Assembly (NCBI GenBank): GCA_028711355.1
Contig: JAQTSL010000048.1
Coordinates: 1 to 15,609, forward strand
Direction of reading: 5' to 3'
Source of the DNA: Rhodoferax sp.
GTDB taxonomy: Bacteria > Pseudomonadota > Gammaproteobacteria > Burkholderiales > Burkholderiaceae_C
DNA: 15,609 nt
Position numbers and translations under genes: made by a program. Shown one piece after another: positions 5,904-13,772 of the stretch. The stretch's first letter is position 1; every line of letters begins with the position of its first letter. A model generated the notes under the pieces. It saw nothing but the letters and a program-made list of their open reading frames with translations. It did no database searches and was not told the DNA's origin.

Positions 5904-8900
5904 ATGGCAAGCCATTCACCCCTGGCGCTCAAACAAATCTCCGGCTGGCAACTCAATGCCCTGATCGTTGTCGGCACGCTGCTCTTGACCAACGTCGTCG
6001 TGGCCTTGGTGGACTGGTTGCTGCTGGGTCGGGTCGATCCCGACACCCTGAAGGTCAGCACCATCTCAGGGCTGATCATTGCCACCCTGGTCGTCAGCGT
6101 TGCGGGCCAACTGCGCGCGCGCCTTGCGGCGGCCAACCAGCACCAACTGGAGCTTGGCATCGAACGCGCCCAAAGCCACCTGGCGCTGGCGATCGAATCG
6201 GCCCAAATGATTTTTTGGGAGTTTGACCTGGAAAGCGGCCAATTCACTTACGACAAAGGTCGGCGCGCCTGGCTTGGCCTGCCGCTGGAGGTTGAGGCCA
6301 ATAGCCTTAACGAATGGATGGCCTTGGTTCACCCCGATGACCTGGCCCCTTTCATGCAAAGGTTTCAGGCTGCGCAGGCGGTCGGCGCACCCGACTTCCA
6401 GTTTGACTACCGGATGCGGCAGGCCGATGGCAGTTGGGGCTGGGTCCACACGCGGGGGCGGGTCAAAGAGCGCAACGCGCAGGGCCTACCGGTGCTGGCG
6501 GTAGGCGGCACCTTGAACATCCACCAGCGCAAACAGGCCGATTTGGCCTTGCAAGAAAACAAGGAGCGGCTTGACATCATTTTCAACGATAACCCCGAGC
6601 TGATGCTGATCAGCCGTATGGAAGATGGCCTGATCACCGAAGTCAACCAGGCTTTTGTCCGCAAAACAGGCTTTAGCCGCGCCCAGGCCATTGGCAACAC
6701 CACACTGGAGTTGGGCCTCTGGGTTCACCCGCAAGACCGCCAGCGCATGACCGCAGCGCTGCTGGCGCAGGCACGCTGCGTCAACCTTGAAACCTTTTTT
6801 GTGACCCGTTCGGGTGAGCAAATTGACAGTGAGATTGACGCCATTTGCACCCCCATGCACGGTGTGCCGCACATCATCTGCACCGTGCGCGACATTCGCG
6901 CACGCAAGCGCGCGCTGGCCGAGCAGCAGCGCAGCGAACAAGCGATCGGCCAACTCAACCTTGAATTGACCGACCGCAACCAGTTTTTGTCGGCATTGAT
7001 GGAGGCCATACCGATTCCCATCTTTTACAAGGATGAGCAGGGAGTTTATCTGGGGTTCAACAAGGCTTATGAAGACTTTATCGGACTCAGCCGCACCGAT
7101 CTGGTTGGCAAAAGTGTGTTTGACATCGCACCGGCGCATTTGGCGGAAATCTACCATGCGCAAGACCTGGCTTTGATGGCTCATCGGGGGCTGCAACGGT
7201 ACGAAACCCAGGTCAAAAATGGCGCCGGTGAGTTGCGTGAGGTGATGTTCAGCAAGTCTTGTTTCACCGACCACCAGGGTCAGGTCAAAGGCCTGATTGG
7301 TGGCCTGCTGGACATCACCGAGCGCAAACTCGCCGAACAATCCTTGCAGAACAGCGAACGGCGCACCCAGTCGCTATACAGTTTGCTGCGATTGGTGACT
7401 GACAACGTACCCGACATGATCTGGGCCAAAGACCTCGACAAACGCTACCTGTTTGCCAACAAAGCGATCTGCGAACAGCTCTTGCTGGCACAAGACACCG
7501 ACGAACCGGTTGGCAAAAGCGCCCTGTTTTTTGCCCAGCGCCAGCGCGCCAGCCATCCAGACAACCCCCATTGGCACACCTTTGGCGAGCTGTGCCAGGA
7601 CAGTGATGCCCTCACTCTGACCAGCGGTCAAGCCGGTCAGTTTGACGAATTTGGCAACGTGAGCGGCCAGCCGCTGTATCTGGATGTGCGCAAAGCGCCG
7701 CTGACTGACGAACACGGTCAGGTCATTGGTGTGGTAGGCACTGCCCGCGATGTGACAGTAGAGCGCGCCACGCAAGAAAAGCTGCGCATCGCCGCCGCCG
7801 TGCTGGCCAACAGCAGCGAGGCACTGGTCCTGTCAGATGCCGATAACCACATCATCGATGTCAACCCGGCTTACACCCGCCTGACCGGCTACACGTTAGC
7901 CGAAGTAGCCGGCAAAGACCCAGGAATTTTGCATTCTGGCAAGCATGACAAGGCCTTTTACCGGGATATGTGGGCGCAAATTAATGCCACCGGAAGCTGG
8001 CAGGGCGAGATCTGGAACCGGCGCAAAGACGGCCAAATCTATGCCGAGTGGCTGACCATCAACACGCTTTATAACGATGATGCCAGCGTGCACCGGCGAG
8101 TCGGGCTGTTCAGCGACATCACCGACAAAAAACGCTCGGAAGAACTGGTCTGGACGCAAGCCAATTTTGATACGCTGACCGGCTTGCCCAACCGGCGTAT
8201 GTTCCTGGACCGGCTTGAGCAAGACCTGAAAAAAGCTCACCGGGGCGGCTTCAAGCTGGCGCTGATGTTTGTTGACCTGGACCATTTCAAGGAAATCAAC
8301 GACACCCTGGGGCATGCGGTGGGTGACCAATTGCTCAAGCAAGCCGCCGAGCGTATTGCCGCCTGCGCGCGTGAATCCGACACGGTGGCGCGCATCGGTG
8401 GCGACGAGTTCACGGTGATTTTGGCCGAGTTGCTCGATACCACTGGCATTGACCGGGTCGCGCAGAACATTTTGGTCAGCCTGGCGCGACCGTTTGAGAT
8501 CGGGCCAGGGCCGTGTTTTGTGTCAGCCAGCATCGGCATCACGCTTTACCCCAGTGATTCTTTGCTGCCGCAAGACCTGATGAAAAACGCCGACCAGGCC
8601 ATGTATGTATCCAAAGATACCGGTCGTAACCGCTTTAGTTACTTCACCCGCGCCATGCAAAGCGCGGCGATGTACCGCCTGCACCTGCAAGAAGACTTGC
8701 GCCAGGCGCTGGCCGAGCAGCAGTTTGTGCTGCACTACCAACCCATCGTGGCGCTGCCCAGTGGCCAGATTCACAAAGCCGAAGCGCTGTTGCGCTGGAC
8801 CCACCCGGTGCGCGGCACGGTCGGCCCGGCAGAATTCATCCCCGTTGCCGAAGACTGCGGCCTGATCCACGCGTTAGGCGACTGGGTGTTTGCCCAAGCC

Positions 8901-9437
8901 TGCGCCCAGGCCAAAGCCTGGCGCACCCGGTTGGACCCCGGTTTTCAGGTCAGCGTGAACCTGTCGCCACTGCAACTGCAAACTGGCGCGGAGCAGTTTC
9001 ATTGGCGGGCACATATGCAGGCGCAGCAGCTCAGTGGTGCTGCTGTGGTGCTGGAAATCACCGAAGGCCTGTTGCTGGACAAGTCTGCCGCCGTGACCGC
9101 CGAGCTGCTGGCCTACCGCGATGCGGGCATCCAGGTGGCCATTGACGACTTTGGCACCGGCTATTCGGCCATGGCTTACCTCAAGCAACTCGACATTGAT
9201 TACCTGAAAATCGACCGCTCTTTTGTGCGCAACCTGGGCCTGCAAACCAGCGACCACGCGCTGTGCGAGGCGATCGTGGTGATGGCGCACAAGCTCGGCC
9301 TGCGGGTGATTGCCGAAGGGGTAGAAACTGCGGTGCAGCGCGACTTGCTGCAAGCCATGGGTTGCGACTTTGCCCAAGGCTACCTGTTTGCCAAAGCCCT
9401 GCCGCCCGACGAGTTTGAGCGGTTTGTGCGAAATTGA
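5904..9437 (+). CDS. Membrane-bound five-PAS GGDEF/EAL protein (cyclic-di-GMP synthase and phosphodiesterase)
   Basis: A 1177-residue sensory protein for cyclic-di-GMP turnover at the inner membrane. Two membrane segments (about 14-40 and 50-68) are followed by five PAS domains at roughly 93-205, 222-335, 361-475, 494-620 and 628-740. A GGDEF domain follows (about 749-905), then EAL (about 920-1177). The synthase site GGDEF (832-836) is intact and the product-inhibition site RESD (823-826) lies five residues before it. The phosphodiesterase signature EALLRW (E960), NLSP, EITEG, DDFGTG (D1081-D1082), KIDRSFV, AEGVET (E1138) and QGYLFAKALP are all present, so both activities could be real. PAS ligands are not evident. 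I number from ATG 5904; a GTG at 5856, just 15 bp after rluF, would add 16 residues and neither has a strong ribosome site. Probably read through from rluF. Confidence 0.93.
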   Translation: MASHSPLALKQISGWQLNALIVVGTLLLTNVVVALVDWLLLGRVDPDTLKVSTISGLIIATLVVSVAGQLRARLAAANQHQLELGIERAQSHLALAIESAQMIFWEFDLESGQFTYDKGRRAWLGLPLEVEANSLNEWMALVHPDDLAPFMQRFQAAQAVGAPDFQFDYRMRQADGSWGWVHTRGRVKERNAQGLPVLAVGGTLNIHQRKQADLALQENKERLDIIFNDNPELMLISRMEDGLITEVNQAFVRKTGFSRAQAIGNTTLELGLWVHPQDRQRMTAALLAQARCVNLETFFVTRSGEQIDSEIDAICTPMHGVPHIICTVRDIRARKRALAEQQRSEQAIGQLNLELTDRNQFLSALMEAIPIPIFYKDEQGVYLGFNKAYEDFIGLSRTDLVGKSVFDIAPAHLAEIYHAQDLALMAHRGLQRYETQVKNGAGELREVMFSKSCFTDHQGQVKGLIGGLLDITERKLAEQSLQNSERRTQSLYSLLRLVTDNVPDMIWAKDLDKRYLFANKAICEQLLLAQDTDEPVGKSALFFAQRQRASHPDNPHWHTFGELCQDSDALTLTSGQAGQFDEFGNVSGQPLYLDVRKAPLTDEHGQVIGVVGTARDVTVERATQEKLRIAAAVLANSSEALVLSDADNHIIDVNPAYTRLTGYTLAEVAGKDPGILHSGKHDKAFYRDMWAQINATGSWQGEIWNRRKDGQIYAEWLTINTLYNDDASVHRRVGLFSDITDKKRSEELVWTQANFDTLTGLPNRRMFLDRLEQDLKKAHRGGFKLALMFVDLDHFKEINDTLGHAVGDQLLKQAAERIAACARESDTVARIGGDEFTVILAELLDTTGIDRVAQNILVSLARPFEIGPGPCFVSASIGITLYPSDSLLPQDLMKNADQAMYVSKDTGRNRFSYFTRAMQSAAMYRLHLQEDLRQALAEQQFVLHYQPIVALPSGQIHKAEALLRWTHPVRGTVGPAEFIPVAEDCGLIHALGDWVFAQACAQAKAWRTRLDPGFQVSVNLSPLQLQTGAEQFHWRAHMQAQQLSGAAVVLEITEGLLLDKSAAVTAELLAYRDAGIQVAIDDFGTGYSAMAYLKQLDIDYLKIDRSFVRNLGLQTSDHALCEAIVVMAHKLGLRVIAEGVETAVQRDLLQAMGCDFAQGYLFAKALPPDEFERFVRN

Positions 9438-9475
9438 GGTCAGACCAAGAACTGCGAAGCAATTTTGCACTGACC
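9438..9475. repeat. GGTCAG/CTGACC palindromic element after the GGDEF/EAL gene
   Basis: Starting one base after the stop codon, GGTCAG (9438-9443) pairs with CTGACC (9470-9475), with an inner TGC (9453-9455) / GCA (9467-9469) directly against the second arm. No T-run follows, so it is not a classic terminator. Elements bounded by GGGTCAG are, from memory, common REP-like palindromes in proteobacteria, often near Y1 REP-transposases; none is in this window. It may protect the 3' end of the upstream mRNA. Confidence 0.45.
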
Positions 9476-9493
9476 CCAACTGACTAGAAGCTC

Positions 9494-9540
9494 TCTGGCG
9501 CCAGTTAGACCGCATCCCCTACCGACGCCCCGGCGCCAGA
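9494..9540. repeat. Inverted repeat upstream of the hydrolase gene
   Basis: TCTGGCGCC (9494-9502) is the exact reverse complement of GGCGCCAGA (9532-9540). The left arm also lies in a local palindrome, CTGGCGCCAG (9495-9504). The right arm ends six bases before the ATG at 9547, so a hairpin would partly cover the translation start region; an operator role is also possible. Confidence 0.35.
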
Positions 9541-9546
9541 CCCACA

Positions 9547-10839
9547 ATGATCGGTATGGCAACTTCCCCGACCCCACCGATAGCACGCTTGACGCGTCAC
9601 CTGCGCGCCTCTGACCTGCGCGCGGCAGCGCTGTTGGCCACGCAGGCGACACACGCCATCACCGACATCAGCGAGGGTGTTCACCAGTCGGTCTGGCGCA
9701 CGCTGGGCGCGCCCGGCGGCGCCGCCCCAGACCAAACACGCGGTCTGACCGGGCTGATTTACCAAAGCATCCACAGCGCGACCGGTCTGATTGGCCGCGG
9801 GCTGGACGCTGCCCTGACCCGGCTGGAGCCAACGCTGCGACGCTTAGAGACCGTAGGCGACGAATCGCCTGAGCGCGTGGCTGTCATCGCCGCCCTCAAC
9901 GGCGTCATGGGCGACCGGCTGACGGCCAGTGCCAACCCACTGGCGCTGCCCATGACGCTACGTTATCAAGAGCGACTCACGCACTATTCCAGAGCGCTAC
10001 AGCCTGATTTGACTCTCAAGCAACAACTGCCCCAAGTCAGCGCCAAAGTGCTGCTGGTGATCCATGGACTGTGCATGAATGACTTGCAATGGACGATGCC
10101 CAGCGCAACTGGCACACCGGCGCACGCCAACCACGCCACTGCGCTGGCCGATGCTGGCGGCGCTACCCCGGTTTACCTGCGCTACAACACGGGCCTGCAT
10201 ATTTCAGACAACGGCCTGGCACTGGCAGCGCAACTGGAGCAACTGCTGGCGCACTGGCCGACAGCGGTGACCGAACTGACGGTGCTTGCGCACAGCATGG
10301 GCGGGCTGGTGATTCGCAGTGCGGTCAGCCAGGCCACTTCAGCCGGCATGCGTTGGCCCCAGCAGTTGAAAAATATCTTTTTTTTGGGCACCCCGCAACA
10401 CGGCGCACCGCTGGAGCGCGCCGGCAACTGGGTCGATCTGCTGTTGGGCAGCACACCCTACAGTCGGCCGTTTGCCAAACTGGCGCAACTGCGCAGCGCC
10501 GGTATCACCGACCTGCGCTATGGCCTGGTGCGCAACCAGGACTGGCACGGCCACGACCGCTTTCGCCGCCAGCCGGACCACCGCACTCCGATGCCGCTGC
10601 CAGATGGCGTGGCCTGCTTCACGGTGGCCGCCAGCACAGCCGCCAAGCACAGCCATCTGGCCGATCAACTGGTCGGTGATGGCCTGGTGCCGTTGCGCAG
10701 CGCCCTGGGCCAGCACGACACACCCGCCCACTGCCTACAGTTTGCGCCAGCGCGTCAATTCATCGCCTACCGCACCAGCCATTTGGCCTTGCTCAGCAGC
10801 CCGGCGATAACCCAACAACTGTTGCAATGGCTGGCCTGA
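9547..10839 (+). CDS. Alpha/beta-hydrolase, lipase/esterase-like
   Basis: A 430-residue serine hydrolase of the lipase/PGAP1-like type. The oxyanion-side motif VIHG lies near 171-174. The nucleophile elbow AHSMGG gives S250 (AHSMG in place of GxSxG), D378 in GDGLVP is the likely acid, and H412 in SHLALL the likely base, in the right order for a complete triad. The first ~160 residues, before the fold begins, are alanine- and arginine-rich with amphipathic helices and no clear signal peptide, so the enzyme is probably cytoplasmic or membrane-associated. The substrate is unknown: related proteins are called lipases, esterases or permease-associated hydrolases. ATG 9547 and ATG 9556 are both possible starts and neither has a clear ribosome site. 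It stands alone between repeat elements and does not obviously belong to a pathway with its neighbours. Confidence 0.8.
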   Translation: MIGMATSPTPPIARLTRHLRASDLRAAALLATQATHAITDISEGVHQSVWRTLGAPGGAAPDQTRGLTGLIYQSIHSATGLIGRGLDAALTRLEPTLRRLETVGDESPERVAVIAALNGVMGDRLTASANPLALPMTLRYQERLTHYSRALQPDLTLKQQLPQVSAKVLLVIHGLCMNDLQWTMPSATGTPAHANHATALADAGGATPVYLRYNTGLHISDNGLALAAQLEQLLAHWPTAVTELTVLAHSMGGLVIRSAVSQATSAGMRWPQQLKNIFFLGTPQHGAPLERAGNWVDLLLGSTPYSRPFAKLAQLRSAGITDLRYGLVRNQDWHGHDRFRRQPDHRTPMPLPDGVACFTVAASTAAKHSHLADQLVGDGLVPLRSALGQHDTPAHCLQFAPARQFIAYRTSHLALLSSPAITQQLLQWLA

Positions 10840-10886
10840 CATGACGCACGTCTTCCTTTTGGATCGCTTGCAAATCATTTTGTAGC

Positions 10887-10892
10887 TACATA
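10887..10892 (+). promoter_or_regulatory. Putative -10 element for the BrnA-like gene
   Basis: TACATA lies in GTAGCTACATATTCA just before the ATG at 10900. The stretch aligns with GTAGCTACAATTTCA before the rluF ATG. A start about seven bases downstream would fall at the ATG itself, and no Shine-Dalgarno is present. The -35 region is not convincing. Confidence 0.3.
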
Positions 10893-10899
10893 TTCACAT

Positions 10900-11226
10900 A
10901 TGCCAAATTGGGCAGCGGTCATTGCGCAGGCGCCTGGCGTTGATCGACCCCTGACAACCCAAGAGCTTGCCCAATGGGATGGTGCTGTGCTGGTCAGCGG
11001 CGGCTATCAGGCGGCTCGGGCAGCAGTTGCGGCCAAGCGCAAACTTGGACGGCGCGGGACTCAACGTTCACCGGTCAAGCAATTGGTCAGCGTGCGCTAT
11101 AGCCCCGAAGTTCTTGCCTACTCTAAGTCCGACGGTGCAGGCTGGCAAACGCGCATGGACGAAGCACTCAAGCCGTGGGTCTTTGCACACGCCAGCAAAT
11201 CTGCGTGGTTGCCTGCAAAAACCTAG
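10900..11226 (+). CDS. BrnA-like antitoxin (DUF4415 family), apparently without its toxin
   Basis: A 108-residue protein whose C-terminal half resembles the BrnA/DUF4415 antitoxins. KQLVSVRYSPEVLAYSKSDGAGWQTRMDEALKPWV (60-94) has the family's beta-strand (VSVRYSPEVL, 63-72) and the diagnostic GWQTRMDEAL (81-90) of a ribbon-helix-helix DNA-binding fold. The N-terminal part is variable and unrecognised. BrnA normally follows and overlaps brnT, neutralises the BrnT ribonuclease and represses its own operon. Here the gene before it is the hydrolase and nothing BrnT-like lies on either side, so it is an orphan: a solitary antitoxin, a remnant, or a regulator. VRYSP in place of the usual VRLDP/VRLSP and the polar SKSDGAGW suggest some drift. 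No Shine-Dalgarno is seen. Confidence 0.65.
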   Translation: MPNWAAVIAQAPGVDRPLTTQELAQWDGAVLVSGGYQAARAAVAAKRKLGRRGTQRSPVKQLVSVRYSPEVLAYSKSDGAGWQTRMDEALKPWVFAHASKSAWLPAKT

Positions 11227-11278
11227 CCAAATGTTCAAACGGACGCTTCACAGTGACCGAGTTAACCGGGCGAGGCTT

Positions 11279-11306
11279 CTTGAAATCGGGCCAATCGCCC
11301 CCAAAC
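11279..11306 (+). promoter_or_regulatory. Sigma-32 (RpoH) heat-shock promoter of htpG
   Basis: CTTGAAA at 11279-11285 is an exact match to the sigma-32 -35 consensus. After a 13-bp spacer comes CCCCAAAC (11299-11306), matching CCCCATNT at the first five positions. This is the expected architecture for a heat-shock gene. The start would be near 11313, giving a leader of about 73 bases before the htpG ATG. Confidence 0.75.
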
Positions 11307-11385
11307 TACCGCCCCTGATGGTCTGTAGCACCGGCATGGCTGGCGTGCGCTGTCGTCAATTTAACCCTTTCCCAATATCCACATC

Positions 11386-13389
11386 ATGACCAAACAAACC
11401 CTTTCCTTTCAGGCCGAAGTAGCACAACTATTGCACCTAGTGACTCATTCGCTCTATTCCAACAAAGAAATTTTCCTGCGCGAGTTAATCAGCAACGCGT
11501 CGGACGCCTGCGATAAGCTGCGCTTTGAAGCCATCAACGACAGCGGCCTGTATGAGAGCGACACTGAGCTCAAGGTCAAGGTCACGTTCGACAAAGACGC
11601 CAAAACACTCACCATCAGCGACAACGGCATCGGCATGAGCACGCAAGAGGCGATTGATCACCTGGGCACCATCGCCAAGAGCGGCACCAAAGACTTTGTA
11701 TCAAAGTTGAGCGGTGACCAAAAGGCCGACTCGCAACTGATCGGCCAGTTTGGCGTCGGCTTTTACAGCGGCTTTATCGTCGCCGACAAAATTACCGTGG
11801 AGTCGCGCCGCGCCGGCATGAAGTCCGAAGAAGGTGTACGCTGGATCCGCGTCGGCGCCGGCGACTTTGAAGTCGAATCGATCAGCCACCCGCAGCGCGG
11901 CACCAGCGTCACGCTGCACCTGAATGACGACGCGCTGGATTACGCGTCAGCCTGGAAGCTCAAAAGCATCATCAACAAATACTCGGACCACATCAGCCTG
12001 CCGATCCTGATGGAAAAAGAAGAGTGGAAAGACGGCGAACTGATCAACCCCAAAGACGAAGAAGGCGGCCGCCAACCCGGCGCCATGGTCAAAACCGGCG
12101 ACTGGGAAACCATCAACAAGGCCAACGCGATCTGGGCGCGCGCCAAAAAAGACATCACGGCCGACCAATACAACGAGTTTTACAAACAAATCAGCCACGA
12201 CTTTGAAGCGCCACTGGCACACACCCACAATCGGGTCGAAGGCAGCACCGAATACACCCAACTGCTGTACATCCCCGGCAAAGCGCCGTTTGATTTGTAC
12301 AACCGCGACAAGTCCGCCGGTGTCAAGCTGTATGTCAAGCGCGTCTTCATCATGGATGATGCCGAGGCGCTGCTACCCACTTACCTGCGCTTTGTCAAAG
12401 GCGTGGTGGACTCGGCTGACCTGCCGCTCAACGTGAGCCGTGAGCTGCTGCAAGAAAGCCGCGACGTGAAAGCCATCCGTGAAGGCTGTACCAAACGCGT
12501 GCTGGGCATGCTGGAGGACCTGGCAAAAAATGACAAGGCGCCAGAGCCCGCCGTCGAGGGTGCTGACAAGTCGGCCGATGCTGTCACCGACGTGCAGACC
12601 GCTGAGGAAAAGGCCGAAACCGAGAAAAACGCCGGCAAATATACCAAGTTCTACGCCGAATTTGGCGCGGTGCTCAAAGAAGGACTGGGCGAAGACTACG
12701 CCAACAAAGACCGCATTGCCACGCTGCTGCGCTTTGCCTCCAGCAGCACCGACACGGTCAGCGTCAGCTTTGCCGATTACAAAGCGCGCATGAAAGAAGG
12801 ACAAGAGGCCATCTACTACATCACCGCCGACACACTGGCCGCCGCCAAGAACAGCCCGCAACTGGAAGTGTTCAAGAAAAAAGGCATCGAAGTGCTGTTG
12901 ATGACCGACCGCGTCGATGAATGGGCGCTGAACTACGTGCACGAATTTGACGGCACCGCGCTGCAAAGCGTGGCCAAGGGTGCGGTGGATCTGGGCAAGC
13001 TGCAAGACGAAGCCGAAAAAAAAGCCGCCGAAGAAGCCGCCGAGTCCTTCAAGCCGCTGCTGGCCAAGATCAAGGAAGCGCTCAAAGACAAAGCCGAAGA
13101 CGTGCGTGTCACCACCCGTCTGGTGGACAGCCCGGCCTGCCTGGTGGTGCAAGACAACGGCATGAGCACGCAGTTGGCGCGCATGCTCAAACAAGCCGGT
13201 CAAACCGCGCCTGAAGTCAAACCGGTGCTGGAAATCAACGCGCATCACCCGCTGGTGAAAAAGCTCGACGGCTCGCCCAACTTTTATGACCTGGCGCACA
13301 TCCTGTTCGACCAGGCGCTGCTGGCCGAAGGCGGCTTGCCGGCTGACCCGGCCGCTTACGTCAAGCGGGTCAACGCGCTGCTGGTGTAA
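11386..13389 (+). CDS. htpG: Chaperone HtpG (bacterial Hsp90)
   Basis: A 667-residue ATP-dependent homodimeric cytoplasmic chaperone. The N-terminal GHKL ATPase domain shows IFLRELISNASDACDKLRF with catalytic E33 and magnesium-binding N37, then DNGIGM and GQFGVGFYSGFIVAD. The middle domain includes LPLNVSRELLQESRDVKAI and the C-terminal dimerisation domain ends near NALLV. E. coli HtpG has 624 residues. Most of the extra length here is an acidic/lysine- and alanine-rich insertion at about 384-416, after LEDLAKND and before GKYTKFYAEFG; as I recall, other Comamonadaceae HtpG proteins carry a similar one. The sigma-32-type promoter upstream indicates heat-shock control. It is convergent with the Ig-like gene to the right, and I see no clear terminator after it. 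Confidence 0.97.
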   Translation: MTKQTLSFQAEVAQLLHLVTHSLYSNKEIFLRELISNASDACDKLRFEAINDSGLYESDTELKVKVTFDKDAKTLTISDNGIGMSTQEAIDHLGTIAKSGTKDFVSKLSGDQKADSQLIGQFGVGFYSGFIVADKITVESRRAGMKSEEGVRWIRVGAGDFEVESISHPQRGTSVTLHLNDDALDYASAWKLKSIINKYSDHISLPILMEKEEWKDGELINPKDEEGGRQPGAMVKTGDWETINKANAIWARAKKDITADQYNEFYKQISHDFEAPLAHTHNRVEGSTEYTQLLYIPGKAPFDLYNRDKSAGVKLYVKRVFIMDDAEALLPTYLRFVKGVVDSADLPLNVSRELLQESRDVKAIREGCTKRVLGMLEDLAKNDKAPEPAVEGADKSADAVTDVQTAEEKAETEKNAGKYTKFYAEFGAVLKEGLGEDYANKDRIATLLRFASSSTDTVSVSFADYKARMKEGQEAIYYITADTLAAAKNSPQLEVFKKKGIEVLLMTDRVDEWALNYVHEFDGTALQSVAKGAVDLGKLQDEAEKKAAEEAAESFKPLLAKIKEALKDKAEDVRVTTRLVDSPACLVVQDNGMSTQLARMLKQAGQTAPEVKPVLEINAHHPLVKKLDGSPNFYDLAHILFDQALLAEGGLPADPAAYVKRVNALLV

Positions 13390-13481
13390 CTGCGAATAGA
13401 AGTGACAACGCTGGCTTTTTTGCTGCGTCCCGTCGGAAATTTCGGCCCCTGTCCGCGACAAACGCGGTCAGGCCAGCCAAC

Positions 13482-13604
13482 TCAGTTACCGCCGCACACC
13501 AGTTTAGGATCGACCATCACGGCCATACTTGCGTCCAAAGCACTCAAGACTTTCAGGATTTGCGCCACACTGACATTGAGCGGATATTTTTCAATCCAGG
13601 CAAC
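13482..13604 (-). pseudogene. Remnant of an XRE/HipB-like antitoxin (C-terminal end only)
   Basis: The minus-strand frame ends IEKYPLNVSVAQILKVLSALDASMAVMVDPK followed by a short tail and a stop. This resembles the end of XRE-type helix-turn-helix antitoxins, where an IEKxPxxVSVxxLxKxLSALD segment closes the DNA-binding domain before a short beta strand. The earlier helices are missing: sequence further upstream on this strand is the complement of the toxin-like remnant. I treat it as a broken gene; the match is by eye. The remaining 90 bases back to htpG show nothing. Confidence 0.4.
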
Positions 13605-13619
13605 AAGCCTTTGCCGTTG

Positions 13620-13772
13620 GTAATTGAAGATGAAGTGGATGCCGTTTGTGATGATCCTGAAATCGGTGAACTCAAGGTTGGCGATCTGGCAGGAATTCGG
13701 GTGCACAAGTTTCGCTTCAGCCGGCAGGAATATTTAATCCGGGAAAATCCATTAGGGCACAGACGTGATTAA
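13620..13772 (+). pseudogene. Remnant of a RelE/ParE-type toxin
   Basis: The plus-strand frame reads VIEDEVDAVCDDPEIGELKVGDLAGIRVHKFRFSRQEYLI and then loses resemblance. The pattern DPEIGExKVGDLAGxRVxKF, followed by a strand ending in a leucine/isoleucine-rich stretch, is typical of RelE/ParE-fold toxins. The N-terminal helix and the last strands with the catalytic or contact residues are absent. The ATG at 13560 opens the same frame, but its first 20 residues do not look like a toxin start and overlap the antitoxin remnant on the other strand. It is most likely a fragment left by rearrangement. Confidence 0.45.

Noticed and set aside
4905..5915. A long minus-strand open frame (336 codons) opposite rluF
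   Set aside because: It mirrors the rluF codons; the plus frame has clear S4 and pseudouridine synthase motifs, and the mirror product (His/Gln/Val/Leu-rich) has none.
12373..13461. A 362-codon minus-strand open frame opposite htpG
   Set aside because: It is the complement of a plainly real Hsp90 gene in high-G+C DNA; its Phe/Gly/Gln/His-rich product matches no family.
13482..13706. The whole 74-codon minus-strand frame as one intact gene
   Set aside because: Only the C-terminal 40 residues resemble an XRE antitoxin; the first 34 are antisense to the RelE-like remnant.
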